From assembly GCA_014871385.1 (NCBI GenBank), contig CM026422.1, positions 22,499,014 to 22,563,013 of the forward strand: DNA of 64,000 nucleotides. Reading direction: 5' to 3'. The translations under genes were made by a program, and so were the position numbers. The DNA is from Ceratodon purpureus. Taxonomy: Eukaryota > Streptophyta > Bryopsida > Pseudoditrichales > Ditrichaceae. How positions within the stretch are numbered: position 1 is the stretch's first letter; each line of letters begins with the position of its first letter. The notes below the pieces were generated by a model. It made no database searches, was not told the DNA's origin, and was given only the letters and a program-made list of their open reading frames with translations. Shown here piece after piece: positions 38,591-48,167 of the stretch.

Positions 38591-39049
38591 GAGGTATGCT
38601 GAAATTCAACTACAAAGGCCAATCTTTGACAGTAAAAAATGCATGTAAAAAATAATTGGATTAAAGATCCAAATGGTGAGATCATGCCTCAAATTCTTAT
38701 TTACTTGGAAAAAAAAACAAAACTTGAAAAAAAGTAAAATCTCAATTTTGGATGAACTTTTGAAGTTTCTACTATTTAATTGATTTTGAGCAGTTTTTGA
38801 GAATAAATGAGCATATACCGCAGTTTGGGCACTTTTGGGCAGATTTCAAATAGTGTTTTCAAACTTTGACTGTGGATATCTCCTAAAGTATGAGGAATCT
38901 GGAAGCATGAGATGACTTTTTGGAAAGGTATGAAAAAAATCTACAATTTGCCAAAAGTAGAAACTTCATTTGATCTAAATTTAGTATATACAAGCCTAAC
39001 CAGACCAAAATCCATCCTGATCAGGTTGATTTGGACATTAGGGGTTAAG

Positions 39050-39314
39050 ACTTTATATTAATCCTTTAATAATTTCTTATGTTATGTTTTGATTATTCAA
39101 TCATTGCCCATTTTCTAATAATCCAACATCAGATTTCTTTATTGAGGTGGCCTACTTTAGAAAAGTATGCCACCATATTCAAAACATTTGCCATTTTAGA
39201 TTAACAAAAAGTAGTAGATCTCTAAAATGGTACTCATCTAATCTTCAAAAACATACAATTAAGTTTTTAAATTTGCTACCTTGTACTTGAATGAAATTCA
39301 CGAAAAAATAATCA
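39050..39314 (+). repeat. Direct repeat copy 2 (~265 bp)
   Basis: Second copy of 38323-38590, 727 bp downstream. It is immediately preceded by ATTAGGGGTTAA (39037-39048), the terminus of a TTAA-type element, so the 0.46 kb between copies may be or contain such an element. Confidence 0.85.
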
Positions 39315-39902
39315 GAAGTGTATTTTATACCATAGCACTATAGCGGGTTTGTCTTGTGTCCAACAAATAACCTCAAATGGCATAAATATAATAAAATATC
39401 ACAAAAAATATTATTATGTTATCATTTTATTTTTTTTCGAAATTTATTTATTTATTTTAAAATGTTTTTTGGAGGATCATTTATGAAAAAATCTGCTATA
39501 GTGTTACAATATACTTCATGTCATGTTAAAGTGATTTTCAAAATTCCTAAGATTTTACTTCATAAATTGCTTTTACAAAATTAGGACATACAATAATGGA
39601 TTAAACATATTTGTAAAAGACATCACCACAATTAAACTATCACATTTCAATTCATCACAATAAACTTCACCAACAGATTGTCACGATTCTTGTAATTTGA
39701 ATTTTTTAAAAATGAAATTGAATCTTGGTTTTCAAAAATAACAAAAAACTACTAGTAATAACAATAAAAAAATCCAACTATAATGATGTAACCTTGGAAT
39801 ATATGATCTTCACATTCAATTTCAACATTAACATATAATTTGTCCTTTCACTTATATTTGCAATGAATCTTTGCAATCATACAAATCTAAAAAAAAAAAA
39901 AT
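39315..39902. other. AT-rich stretch without genes
   Basis: Low-complexity A/T-rich DNA; nothing I can support. Confidence 0.5.
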
Positions 39903-40681
39903 TTAGGAATTAAAAAGTCTACTTAAACAAAAACTAAATACACCAATATATGGTATAAGTGGTATGATTTCTGAAATATCTTTGCGCATTGTAAAGCAAT
40001 AAATTAAGATTAAAAATGGGAAATTTAGATTGAGGCATGTTGAACATTCTCTAGTTTTACAACATGAACATCCATCTTTTCCTTCATCCTTTCTACACGT
40101 ACTACATAATTTGTTTTTACATATTTTAGAAGAGCTACATGATGCTCCTCCATTTGCATCACTTGATGTAGCATTGCAAGATTTTTTATTGGGATCCTCC
40201 AAATCAATATTGCATGAATTAGAAATTTCCTTTGTATCTATTTCCGATGTTTTTTCACTTTCAGGTACATGGTTAATCTGAGTAAAAATAAGTAAATAAA
40301 TAAAATTATTAAAAATAATACTCTAAAATCTCAATGACGATTCAACACTTTGTATTTGAATAATATCTAATTTAAAATTGTAATTATGTTAATGATATGA
40401 TTTATTTATAATTCCATATGAAGCCTTACATAAAACTTAATCTATGTGTCTTTTCTAAATACGCAAATTTTTCACAACTTGAGAAATTCTACACTATGCA
40501 GTTTTTTGAAGTAGATTCCACCATTAATCATATCAATGGATTCATTTTAAAGTATATTTATTTCAGCTATAATTTAAATCAAATATTTCATATTCTCTTT
40601 CTTACAGTCATAAGTTCTTCAGCTTTAGGCAATGGTTGAAAAATTGTTTGTTTTTCAGCTTCATCAATCCCACCCTTTTTC
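39903..40681 (-). CDS. Possible spliced cysteine-rich protein fragment
   Basis: Two putative exons join in frame: 40681-40616 (KKGGIDEAEKQTIFQ...AEELMT, donor gtaaga) and 40277-39903 (acceptor ctcag; INHVPESEKTSEI...). The second holds a cluster of about a dozen Cys over some 60 residues (CSSSKICKNKLCSTCRK, DGCSCCKTRECSTC). The spacing suggests a metal-binding knuckle, but I cannot assign a family. Exons upstream were not found. The last ~35 residues before the stop at 39903 are hydrophobic and may be read-through into an intron. The setting is transposon-rich, so a captured gene fragment is possible. Confidence 0.35.
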
Positions 40682-42438
40682 CTAAAAAAGAAGTCTATCA
40701 CAAGAACATGTAAAATTAAATGAGGAGTTCATATTCATTCATTTTATTATGACTTGATATTTGATAACAATAGAGAAGCTCTATATTTAATTGATATACA
40801 TCTGATTGATCCAAATAAAAACATTGATCTAAACATAAGATTCAATGATAAATATTTATCAATTGACTATACAAAAACTTATGATTCAATGAATCAATGC
40901 TATCAATTACTCACATGAAGTGAATTTATACATTTAATGTTGTTGCAAATTCAAGCATTTTTTATAAAGATGGAAATTATTAATTGAACAATTATGGAAT
41001 CATGTTATTTTTCTACAGCTTACTCATGAATTCTACATTAGTGCATAAAAACTAAAATTTGAAGAGTCATGTTTAATTTGTTGTGTTTTGAAAATGGTAT
41101 TTTTGTTGATTCAAAACTTTCATGAAATAATAAATTTATATTGATGAATTATCAATATCACAAAACTTACTATAGAAAATATTTATCCATTCATTTGTCC
41201 ATCCATCATAAAGTAATTCTACAACCGCACACGTTATTTATGTGTCCTTTTAAAAACACACAACCTTTTTTACAATTTGAAGGGTTGTCTATGCGTTGTT
41301 TTAAACTTTTCACATTTTTTTATTTTTATTTTTATGTATATTATCACACAATGTATGTCATAAATGCATTCATTATTTATTTTTATTTTTTCAAATCTTG
41401 AAAATCGTAAAAATAAAATATCATAAATTGGTTTATAAATTTTGGATGCAAATCAGTCAACATAAATTAATATAATCTATACAATGTTATCTTATTGATT
41501 TGAACCGAATTTGCATATACATACATATGTATTTTTAAAATGCACATTTTAATACATACACATGATTATTCCGTCGACAACTCGACGAGGAACTCGGAGA
41601 GGGTTTTACCCCAAAAAAATATAAAGGAAAATCAACGCCTTGACCGTTGTCGTCATGTCCTTTGGTAATATTGGTCCTACATGGTTGTGAAAAGAAAGAA
41701 GAAATTGAAGTTGGAGTTGGAAACTTGAAATATTATTTGAAAGGTTATATAGATTATATAGATTATTGCAAAAGTTATTTCAAACAATACTTTAAAATCA
41801 ATTGAAATATTTTAAAAACAAAAGCAAAGCTCAACTTCATTTATTTTTTGTGTTATTTTATTTTATTTTTATATGAACACCTTTCATTTCTTACTTGTTA
41901 GTTTTGATTTTTTTTGAATATTTTTCACAAAGTGGTCTTCAAGCAATTTCCAAATTCACACTCTGCAAAATATCATTCCAAAAACAAGTAACTTTATTTT
42001 TAACTTCACTTTTATTTTGTCGATGAGGTACTTGGAGAGGGTTCCCAAGAAAATTACAATGATAATTGATGACACATTTCCTAAAGATAAGGTATTCCTC
42101 TCCAAATTATAGAAGTGTTAAGTTTATACTCACGTTCTTTGCATAGGTCAAGTGCATATTGCCTTAAAGTTTATTTTTTGAATATAAGTATATTACAATA
42201 TTGTTTTGTTTTACTACATTATATAATGGTTTATGGACCAATATAAACCATTGGTGCATGTAATGTCTATGCAAATATGTTTTTATAATTCATATTAAAC
42301 TTAAATAAAAACAATTAATACACCTTCTACTATTCATTATGTTTTTGCATTGACTATAATGAATATTAGTCCATTGACACTATAATTACCTCAATTTTAA
42401 GATAAAATTAATAAGGCATAGTAACAAAAAATCTACCA
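40682..42438. other. AT-rich stretch without supported genes
   Basis: Only weak ORFs such as 41141-41401, which is hydrophobic read-through of AT-rich DNA. A similar phrase of about 24 bp around GAGGAACTCGGAGAGGGTT recurs near 41580 and 42016. Confidence 0.45.
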
Positions 42439-43374
42439 TTAACCCCTAAGTGCCCAAGCATGTTTTGGGTCTCAAAACCTCCAAAACAGTGATTTTTTGA
42501 CCACCTTGTAGAAACGACAATTTGAACCAAACAAATTTGCTTTTTTTAGACATACAGCCGTAAGATCTTGTACTAAACCTTCTTTAGAAGTACCGATAAA
42601 ATTTTCAGCCGTTGGATATTTACCATCTTAGAGATTATAATATTCAAAGTTGTAGCAAAACTTTTTTGGGCATTGGCTGAATGACATAGTCAAAATGGTG
42701 CAAAGGGGGAGTTGAAGATTGTTACCCCAAACATTTTGCCCATATTTTTTTCCATGTAGATAATCAAGTTGAGTACCTCTATGAAAAATTTGAGAGACTC
42801 ATTCCTTTTTTTGGCTCTCATAAAAATTGTTTTCTAGAAGCAGGTCTAAAAACGTTGATATAGTAAAGCATGCATGACGTCACGTATATTTGGTTTTAGA
42901 AAAATCTGAACGGTGGTTAGGTGCCTTTATAAGTTTTTGATTTTTGAGCAAAATTATTTTTGAAAAATTCCAAAATCTCAAATTTTGAAGAATTTTGAAA
43001 GAAGTAATTCAAAAATTACTGAAAATATTGAAGCTTGTCTTTGTAATTTTTAGAGGCTGCCCTTGTAAAATTGGTATATTTTTGACTTGGGTCTCTTTGG
43101 AATTTTAGTGGTGGTTTAGTTATGAACATATTTCAAGAATTGTTTTTTAAAAAAAGCCTAATTTTAAGCTGCCCGTTTTGGACTTGAAACCTAAAATTTC
43201 TAGATGAAGGTCTTAAAATTGGAATTTTGCTTTGCAGATATTATTACATACACTTTGCAGTACAAGGAGCATCCAGTAAAAATCTTAGGCAAAAATATCA
43301 ATTTTAACCCCTTTATCTAGACTGACCGAAACAACAAAAAGCCATTTTGGCTTTCCTGGGCACTTAGGGGTTAA
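42439..43374. mobile_element. TTAA-flanked inverted-repeat element, 0.93 kb
   Basis: The left end TTAACCCCTAAGTGCCCA (42439-42456) is the exact inverse of the right end TGGGCACTTAGGGGTTAA (43357-43374): 14-bp perfect terminal inverted repeats bounded by TTAA. No ORF inside, so it is non-autonomous. A TTAA target is typical of piggyBac-type elements, but the family cannot be assigned without a transposase. Confidence 0.75.
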
Positions 43375-43403
43375 ATGCCACTTTGTACAATTGGTTTGAA
43401 TCT

Positions 43404-43489
43404 ATAAAATCCCTTACAAAGGGCAATAAATTCATGGTTTACATCCATAAAATCCCTTACAAAGGGCAATAAATTCATGGTTTACAGGA
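43404..43489. repeat. 43-bp tandem duplication
   Basis: The unit ATAAAATCCCTTACAAAGGG... occurs twice, with about 41 of 43 positions identical. It overlaps the 3' end of the small minus-strand ORF at 43432-43683. Confidence 0.95.
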
Positions 43490-43683
43490 CCTTGCAAATT
43501 ACCAGCACTTGCATAGACTAACTTAACACCAAACCATAGTTTACTTATAGACGACGTGCAAGCAACTTCATAAGCTTCAGGAAGCGACGAAATTGACTCA
43601 CACACAAGCCTTGACCCGTTCAATCCTCGATTGATACCTATGCCAGACGGAAGCAAAACCCGTGTGATACCAACGTGATACAT
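43432..43683 (-). CDS. Small hypothetical ORF, 83 aa, 3' end altered by a tandem duplication
   Basis: ATG at 43683, TGA at 43432. The sequence looks protein-like (VLLPSGIGINRGLNGSRLVCES, SISKLWFGVKLVYASAG), unlike the AT-rich surroundings, but I recognise no family. Its last ~15 codons (VNHEFIALCKGFYG) fall in the 43-bp duplication, so the present stop may be secondary. It might be a remnant of a longer gene. Confidence 0.3.
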   Translation of the reverse strand: MYHVGITRVLLPSGIGINRGLNGSRLVCESISSLPEAYEVACTSSISKLWFGVKLVYASAGNLQGPVNHEFIALCKGFYGCKP

Positions 43684-43689
43684 ACGCGG

Positions 43690-45086
43690 TTCCCGGATAT
43701 CAATAACAATGAGACAGAATTTGACAAGGTATGAATACCCAAAACCGTCACCGAATTAAGTGACAATAAACCTAATATTGACAGACTAAAATAATTTCTA
43801 GATTTTGGGGACGTAACTTGTTGGTTTCATGTGAAGTGACGGTTATGGGTTCGCGTCTCTTGCCTAGGTGATACTCGCACAATACCTGGATGATACTGGT
43901 TTGATACTGTGGCGGGTGTCTGGAAGACTGGACCAGATAGCTGTGTTGATGGTCTCTTCATATGCTGCTGTTGTTTTTTCGTCGCCTCTTTGCAAGTTTT
44001 TGTTTTATGATTTCGGTTTAGGAGTTTGAGTGTGCGTGTGTCTGGAAGTTTAATGATGGTGTGAGAGGAAAGGGTCCGAGGTGGAGGACTGTGGATTTCA
44101 GTGTTTTGAGAGGAAGGTGAGTCTCCGGTTTACCCAATAGTTGCCTCTGCTCTGTGTGACCTGCTTCTGGGAGAGGAAGGTGTGTGTCTGTTTGACAATG
44201 GGCTGCTTCAAAGCTAGTTTGCTTGTTGATCATTTTAGAGGTGGTTTGGAAATCCTTGAATAATTACAAGGTAGTTGGTTTTTTGGTGTTGGAACTCTTG
44301 ATGCCAGTGTAATCTGTGGAAGGTAATATGGAAATCTACTTACTTCATGTAATGGTGGATATCTGAAGTTAGGAATTTCTTCACTTGGTTAGCAAGCAGG
44401 GCATTGGGATGAGGACCAAGTTCCACATCGTTTAAGCAGTCAGCTTTGCACAGATTCGTGTAAGTTGTTGAGTTTTGTTATGGCTGTCATTGGAATCTGA
44501 GATTAGCCAAGTGGAAAATATAAAATTAGACTGTCTTTGTCTAGTGGCAAGTTAGTGGTATGGGTTTTAGTAGCTATCGCGGAAAAGAGATTCGGATTTA
44601 ACGTAGAAAATGGGATGCTTGAAGAAAGAGGGCTTGAAACATTATGGAAGCTGCTCTTATGTTTATTTTGAAGAAAATTGGTCAATTGAGGCTAAAAGTT
44701 TAGTGGTTACAGGGGGTAAGAGCACTCGAATTTAAGCTTGTAAATGGAGTGAGTCAAGAAAGAGATCACGAAACATGGAAACGAAGTAGAAGCTGCTTTT
44801 CGTCCTGAAATCAGTGGATCTTTTTAGGGTAGTGTAATTAGTCATACTCAAGGGAAACATTCACTTCATTATTTCTCTCAGTAAGATAATGACTCGTGGG
44901 AGGATTTGCAGTGGTTATTGAATGTTTCCTTCATGGTCTTATCTTTGTAATTGAACAATATTGCTTCCTCAGCCTTACCAATTTACGATCTATTGCCTGA
45001 TGGGTGCAGAAGCCATGACGATGAGGATTACAGCCGGATTTGAACGTTGGGCTGCAAGTTTGAGTTTCGAGGGTTCATGAACCAAA
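43690..45086. promoter_or_regulatory. Upstream region of the lectin receptor kinase
   Basis: No supported ORF. GC content rises from the AT-rich block towards the gene. It probably holds promoter and 5' leader; I see no clear TATA position. Confidence 0.4.
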
Positions 45087-47432
45087 ATGCAAGGGTCTTC
45101 TTTTAGAGAGAGATCACCATCAAGAGTTGAAGGCAACAAGGAGCAGTTGATAGACACAAGAGGAAACTTTCACCTTGAGCTAATTGCACTTGATTCAAAG
45201 ATTCAGTACCATATTCTTCTCTGTCTCATCTTCCTGCTTGCGTTCAGTGTCCTCTCAGCTGGGGGTGAAAGCACTCAAATCACCTTCCCATACTTCTCGG
45301 CAGCAGACAATATTATAGCTTTTGGAGATGCCGGATACAATGCAGACAACCGTTCCTTTGTCATCAATGGTGGAGCTAGTACGCACTCAACAGGGACTTG
45401 CGGTGAGCTGCTGTATGGGAAAAATGTGCGCATTCAGGAAATTGCAACTGGTAAAGTTGCATCGTTCAGCACCTCTTTCTCATTCTCATTCACAACTCCA
45501 CCAACGGCTTTGGTTTGGGATAACTTTACTAGCAACAGGGATGGAAGCGGATTCGCCTTTGCATTTCTTCAGAGCACGTTTCTTTCCACAATGCAAGATT
45601 TAGTATCCCAGATGGGACGGTCTGGCGGATGCAAAAGCTCTCGAAGTGAAGACCTCCAGTCCTCCAAATATCCTCCAGGCTTTGCTTTATACATCGACAC
45701 TGATTTCAATCCTAACCATAACGAGCCCAGCAATAATTTCCTCCGGATATCCAAAAACCTTGATTCAGAGTACGATATTCCAGCATACACATACAACCTT
45801 TGTGGCAACGAGACTCATTGCTGTTATTTCTCTAATGGGAGGATCTTCACAGCTTGGATTGATTTCTCTAGCTCATCACAGACACTGGAAGTGCGGCTTG
45901 CGAATGGATCAAACCCAAGCGTGAAGAAACCCTCAAGTCCTCTGATTCTAATCCCAAATTATAAAATGTCCAAGCAGCTGGGCGATGATGTGTACCTAAC
46001 ATTCTGGGGAAGCTCTGACATAAATCATGTAGAAGCTCATGAACTCTTGTCATGGAGCTTCTCTAGCAGTGGAATCTCAACAAAGACCCCTTCATCCGCA
46101 GTACTCCTCCAATATTCTAAAGCGAGGAAATGGGCTGGTCTCACTATAGGAATTCTTGGGACGGTTGCTACCTTCCTGGTTCTCTGGTCCATCTCTTGGC
46201 TTGCAAGGCCATCACGTAACCATAGTTGTACAAAATTAGGTTATCCCTCGGAACCACGAGTGTTCTCCTACAAAGAGCTCCGCAAGGCAACTGAGAATTT
46301 CGATGAAAGAAATTTGCTTGGAAGTGGAGGATCTGGAAGTGTCTACAGAGGTTCTTTGGAGCCAGGTGGGATTTTGGTTGCTGTGAAACAGATCAATTAC
46401 GAGTCAAAGCATGCACAGTCGTTCTTTCATTCCGAGATTTCTAGCCTTGGCCAGATTCGTCACCGGAATGTGGTTCAGTTGCATGGGTGGTGTCAAGAGA
46501 AAGGTCGGTTGTTGTTGGTTTACGATTTCATGCCCAATGGAGGCCTCAATGAATGGCTTCATCAAAGTGGTAGCAGTTTTAAAGGAAAGGCACTTACCTT
46601 AAAAATGCGGCGTGACATTCTTGAAGGGCTAGCTGCAGCCCTTGAATACTTGCACGAGGACTGTCTGAGTTGCGTTCTGCACAGGGACATAAAGTCTAGC
46701 AATGTCATGTTGGATGCGGATTTCAAGGCGCATTTGGGAGACTTCGGACTTGCCCGCTTAATGGATCACAACAAGCTAGAGAAAACCACTTTGGCAGCAG
46801 GTACTCTGGGTTACATGGCTCCTGAGATGCCATACACTGGCAAAGCAACAAAAGAATCCGATGTGTACAGTTTCGGCATCTTGGTGCTTGAGGTCATGTG
46901 TGGAAGGCGTCCCCTGGACATGCAGGCAGTGGAACCTGAGGATCTCGTGTTGTTGTACAGCGTCTGGAGAGCTCACGAAGCTGGGGCACTCCTCAGTGTG
47001 GCAGATCCAAGACTCCTCCAGGATTTTCAACCCTTAAGATCAAAACCTCTGCAAGCTGAAACCAATACATACGCGGCACAAACTCCTGATCCCTTAACCT
47101 CAAACTCTCACAATTTGACTGACAATGTACCCGTATTAACGTTAGCAGATGACATTGAAGTCCAGAAGGCGATAGTTGTACAGCTCCTCCATTTGGGGCT
47201 CCTCTGTTGCCTTCCCAATCCTAAGGCCCGGCCGTCCATGGCACAAGTGAACCGAATTTTGCATCAGATAAGAGACATGGAGAGTATATCTGCAGTGACC
47301 AACATATCTATGCCTTCATTGCCGACCACCAAGCCACCGGGACTCTACCGTTCACTGGAATTCTCGCAGACCGAGCTCTCTGCCTCCTCTTCCAGATCTC
47401 CTGTCTCGTCAGCCCAAGTTCACTGTCGATGA
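45087..47432 (+). CDS. L-type lectin-domain receptor-like kinase, intronless, 781 aa
   Basis: ATG at 45087 is the only start before the signal sequence; TGA at 47430-47432. A 40-residue polar N-terminal extension precedes a hydrophobic signal (residues about 41-57, YHILLCLIFLLAFSVLS). A legume-lectin-like ectodomain spans about 62-335 (ITFPYFSAADNIIAFGDAG; WDNFTSNRDGSGFAFAF; YIDTDFNPNHNEPSNN). A transmembrane helix lies at about 350-372. The kinase domain (about 405-715) has the glycine loop GSGGSGSVY, Lys434 in VAVK, HRDIKSSN with Asp534, DFG with Asp552 and MAPE, so it should be active. Such receptors sit in the plasma membrane, sense carbohydrates or extracellular nucleotides and signal in stress and immunity; the ligand here is unknown. 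It converges with the Ca2+-ATPase gene, 735 bp away. Confidence 0.93.
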   Translation: MQGSSFRERSPSRVEGNKEQLIDTRGNFHLELIALDSKIQYHILLCLIFLLAFSVLSAGGESTQITFPYFSAADNIIAFGDAGYNADNRSFVINGGASTHSTGTCGELLYGKNVRIQEIATGKVASFSTSFSFSFTTPPTALVWDNFTSNRDGSGFAFAFLQSTFLSTMQDLVSQMGRSGGCKSSRSEDLQSSKYPPGFALYIDTDFNPNHNEPSNNFLRISKNLDSEYDIPAYTYNLCGNETHCCYFSNGRIFTAWIDFSSSSQTLEVRLANGSNPSVKKPSSPLILIPNYKMSKQLGDDVYLTFWGSSDINHVEAHELLSWSFSSSGISTKTPSSAVLLQYSKARKWAGLTIGILGTVATFLVLWSISWLARPSRNHSCTKLGYPSEPRVFSYKELRKATENFDERNLLGSGGSGSVYRGSLEPGGILVAVKQINYESKHAQSFFHSEISSLGQIRHRNVVQLHGWCQEKGRLLLVYDFMPNGGLNEWLHQSGSSFKGKALTLKMRRDILEGLAAALEYLHEDCLSCVLHRDIKSSNVMLDADFKAHLGDFGLARLMDHNKLEKTTLAAGTLGYMAPEMPYTGKATKESDVYSFGILVLEVMCGRRPLDMQAVEPEDLVLLYSVWRAHEAGALLSVADPRLLQDFQPLRSKPLQAETNTYAAQTPDPLTSNSHNLTDNVPVLTLADDIEVQKAIVVQLLHLGLLCCLPNPKARPSMAQVNRILHQIRDMESISAVTNISMPSLPTTKPPGLYRSLEFSQTELSASSSRSPVSSAQVHCR

Positions 47433-48167
47433 TAGCACGCAGAACCACACCTGTGGCTGCTCACATGAAGGTGGTCTTCAAACCAATGCCGATTAGAGTA
47501 GTTAGAATCTGCTCATAAGTTGGGACCTTAGGAGGAATCAATTAGAAAATTGTAATTTATCTCTTGTGCTCTTTTCACAGAACAACAGATGTGCTCAGGA
47601 ATCCATACGGAGACCTAGAGCTAATTATCAGAAGACGGTCAATGTATATTGATGTGTTTGGCTTCATCTGCGGTTTAGTTCCCCATTTAGGATATCCTGC
47701 ACACTGTTAGATGATTGCTGGTGTCCAAGCAACCGTCCCAGTCTGAGTAAAGGAGTAAACCAGCTATTCTAAGTAATTGTGAATCTGGAAGACTGTGTCC
47801 CAAGGCCCAGTTGCTATGTATTCTGAATCTTGTATACTGTTTTCAAAGAGTTGGGTGTGTAATAGGTTGACAGGGTTCGGACTGTAAGTTTGTCTGCGAT
47901 CTGTTTGTGAACGATTAACACTAATCTTTTTTGTCCAAGCTTAAGACCAGAATAGTTAGACAACAATTATTTGAGAATGCAAAAGTTCGAATGTAACTCG
48001 TCCGATCAAAATTTATTTACAAGAATAAGTGCTTCACAGAGCAAAGAATGACGAAGTTGACCTCTCCTCTATAGACAGAAAAATTGGTCCTGTGGAGTGT
48101 GGATATTCTAAAGAGTGATGAATTTTACTAGACTAGTTAAAGGATATCCAGTGATACATATACCGAA
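47433..48167. other. Convergent 3' region between receptor kinase and Ca2+-ATPase
   Basis: Holds both 3' UTRs; no ORF of note. Confidence 0.6.
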
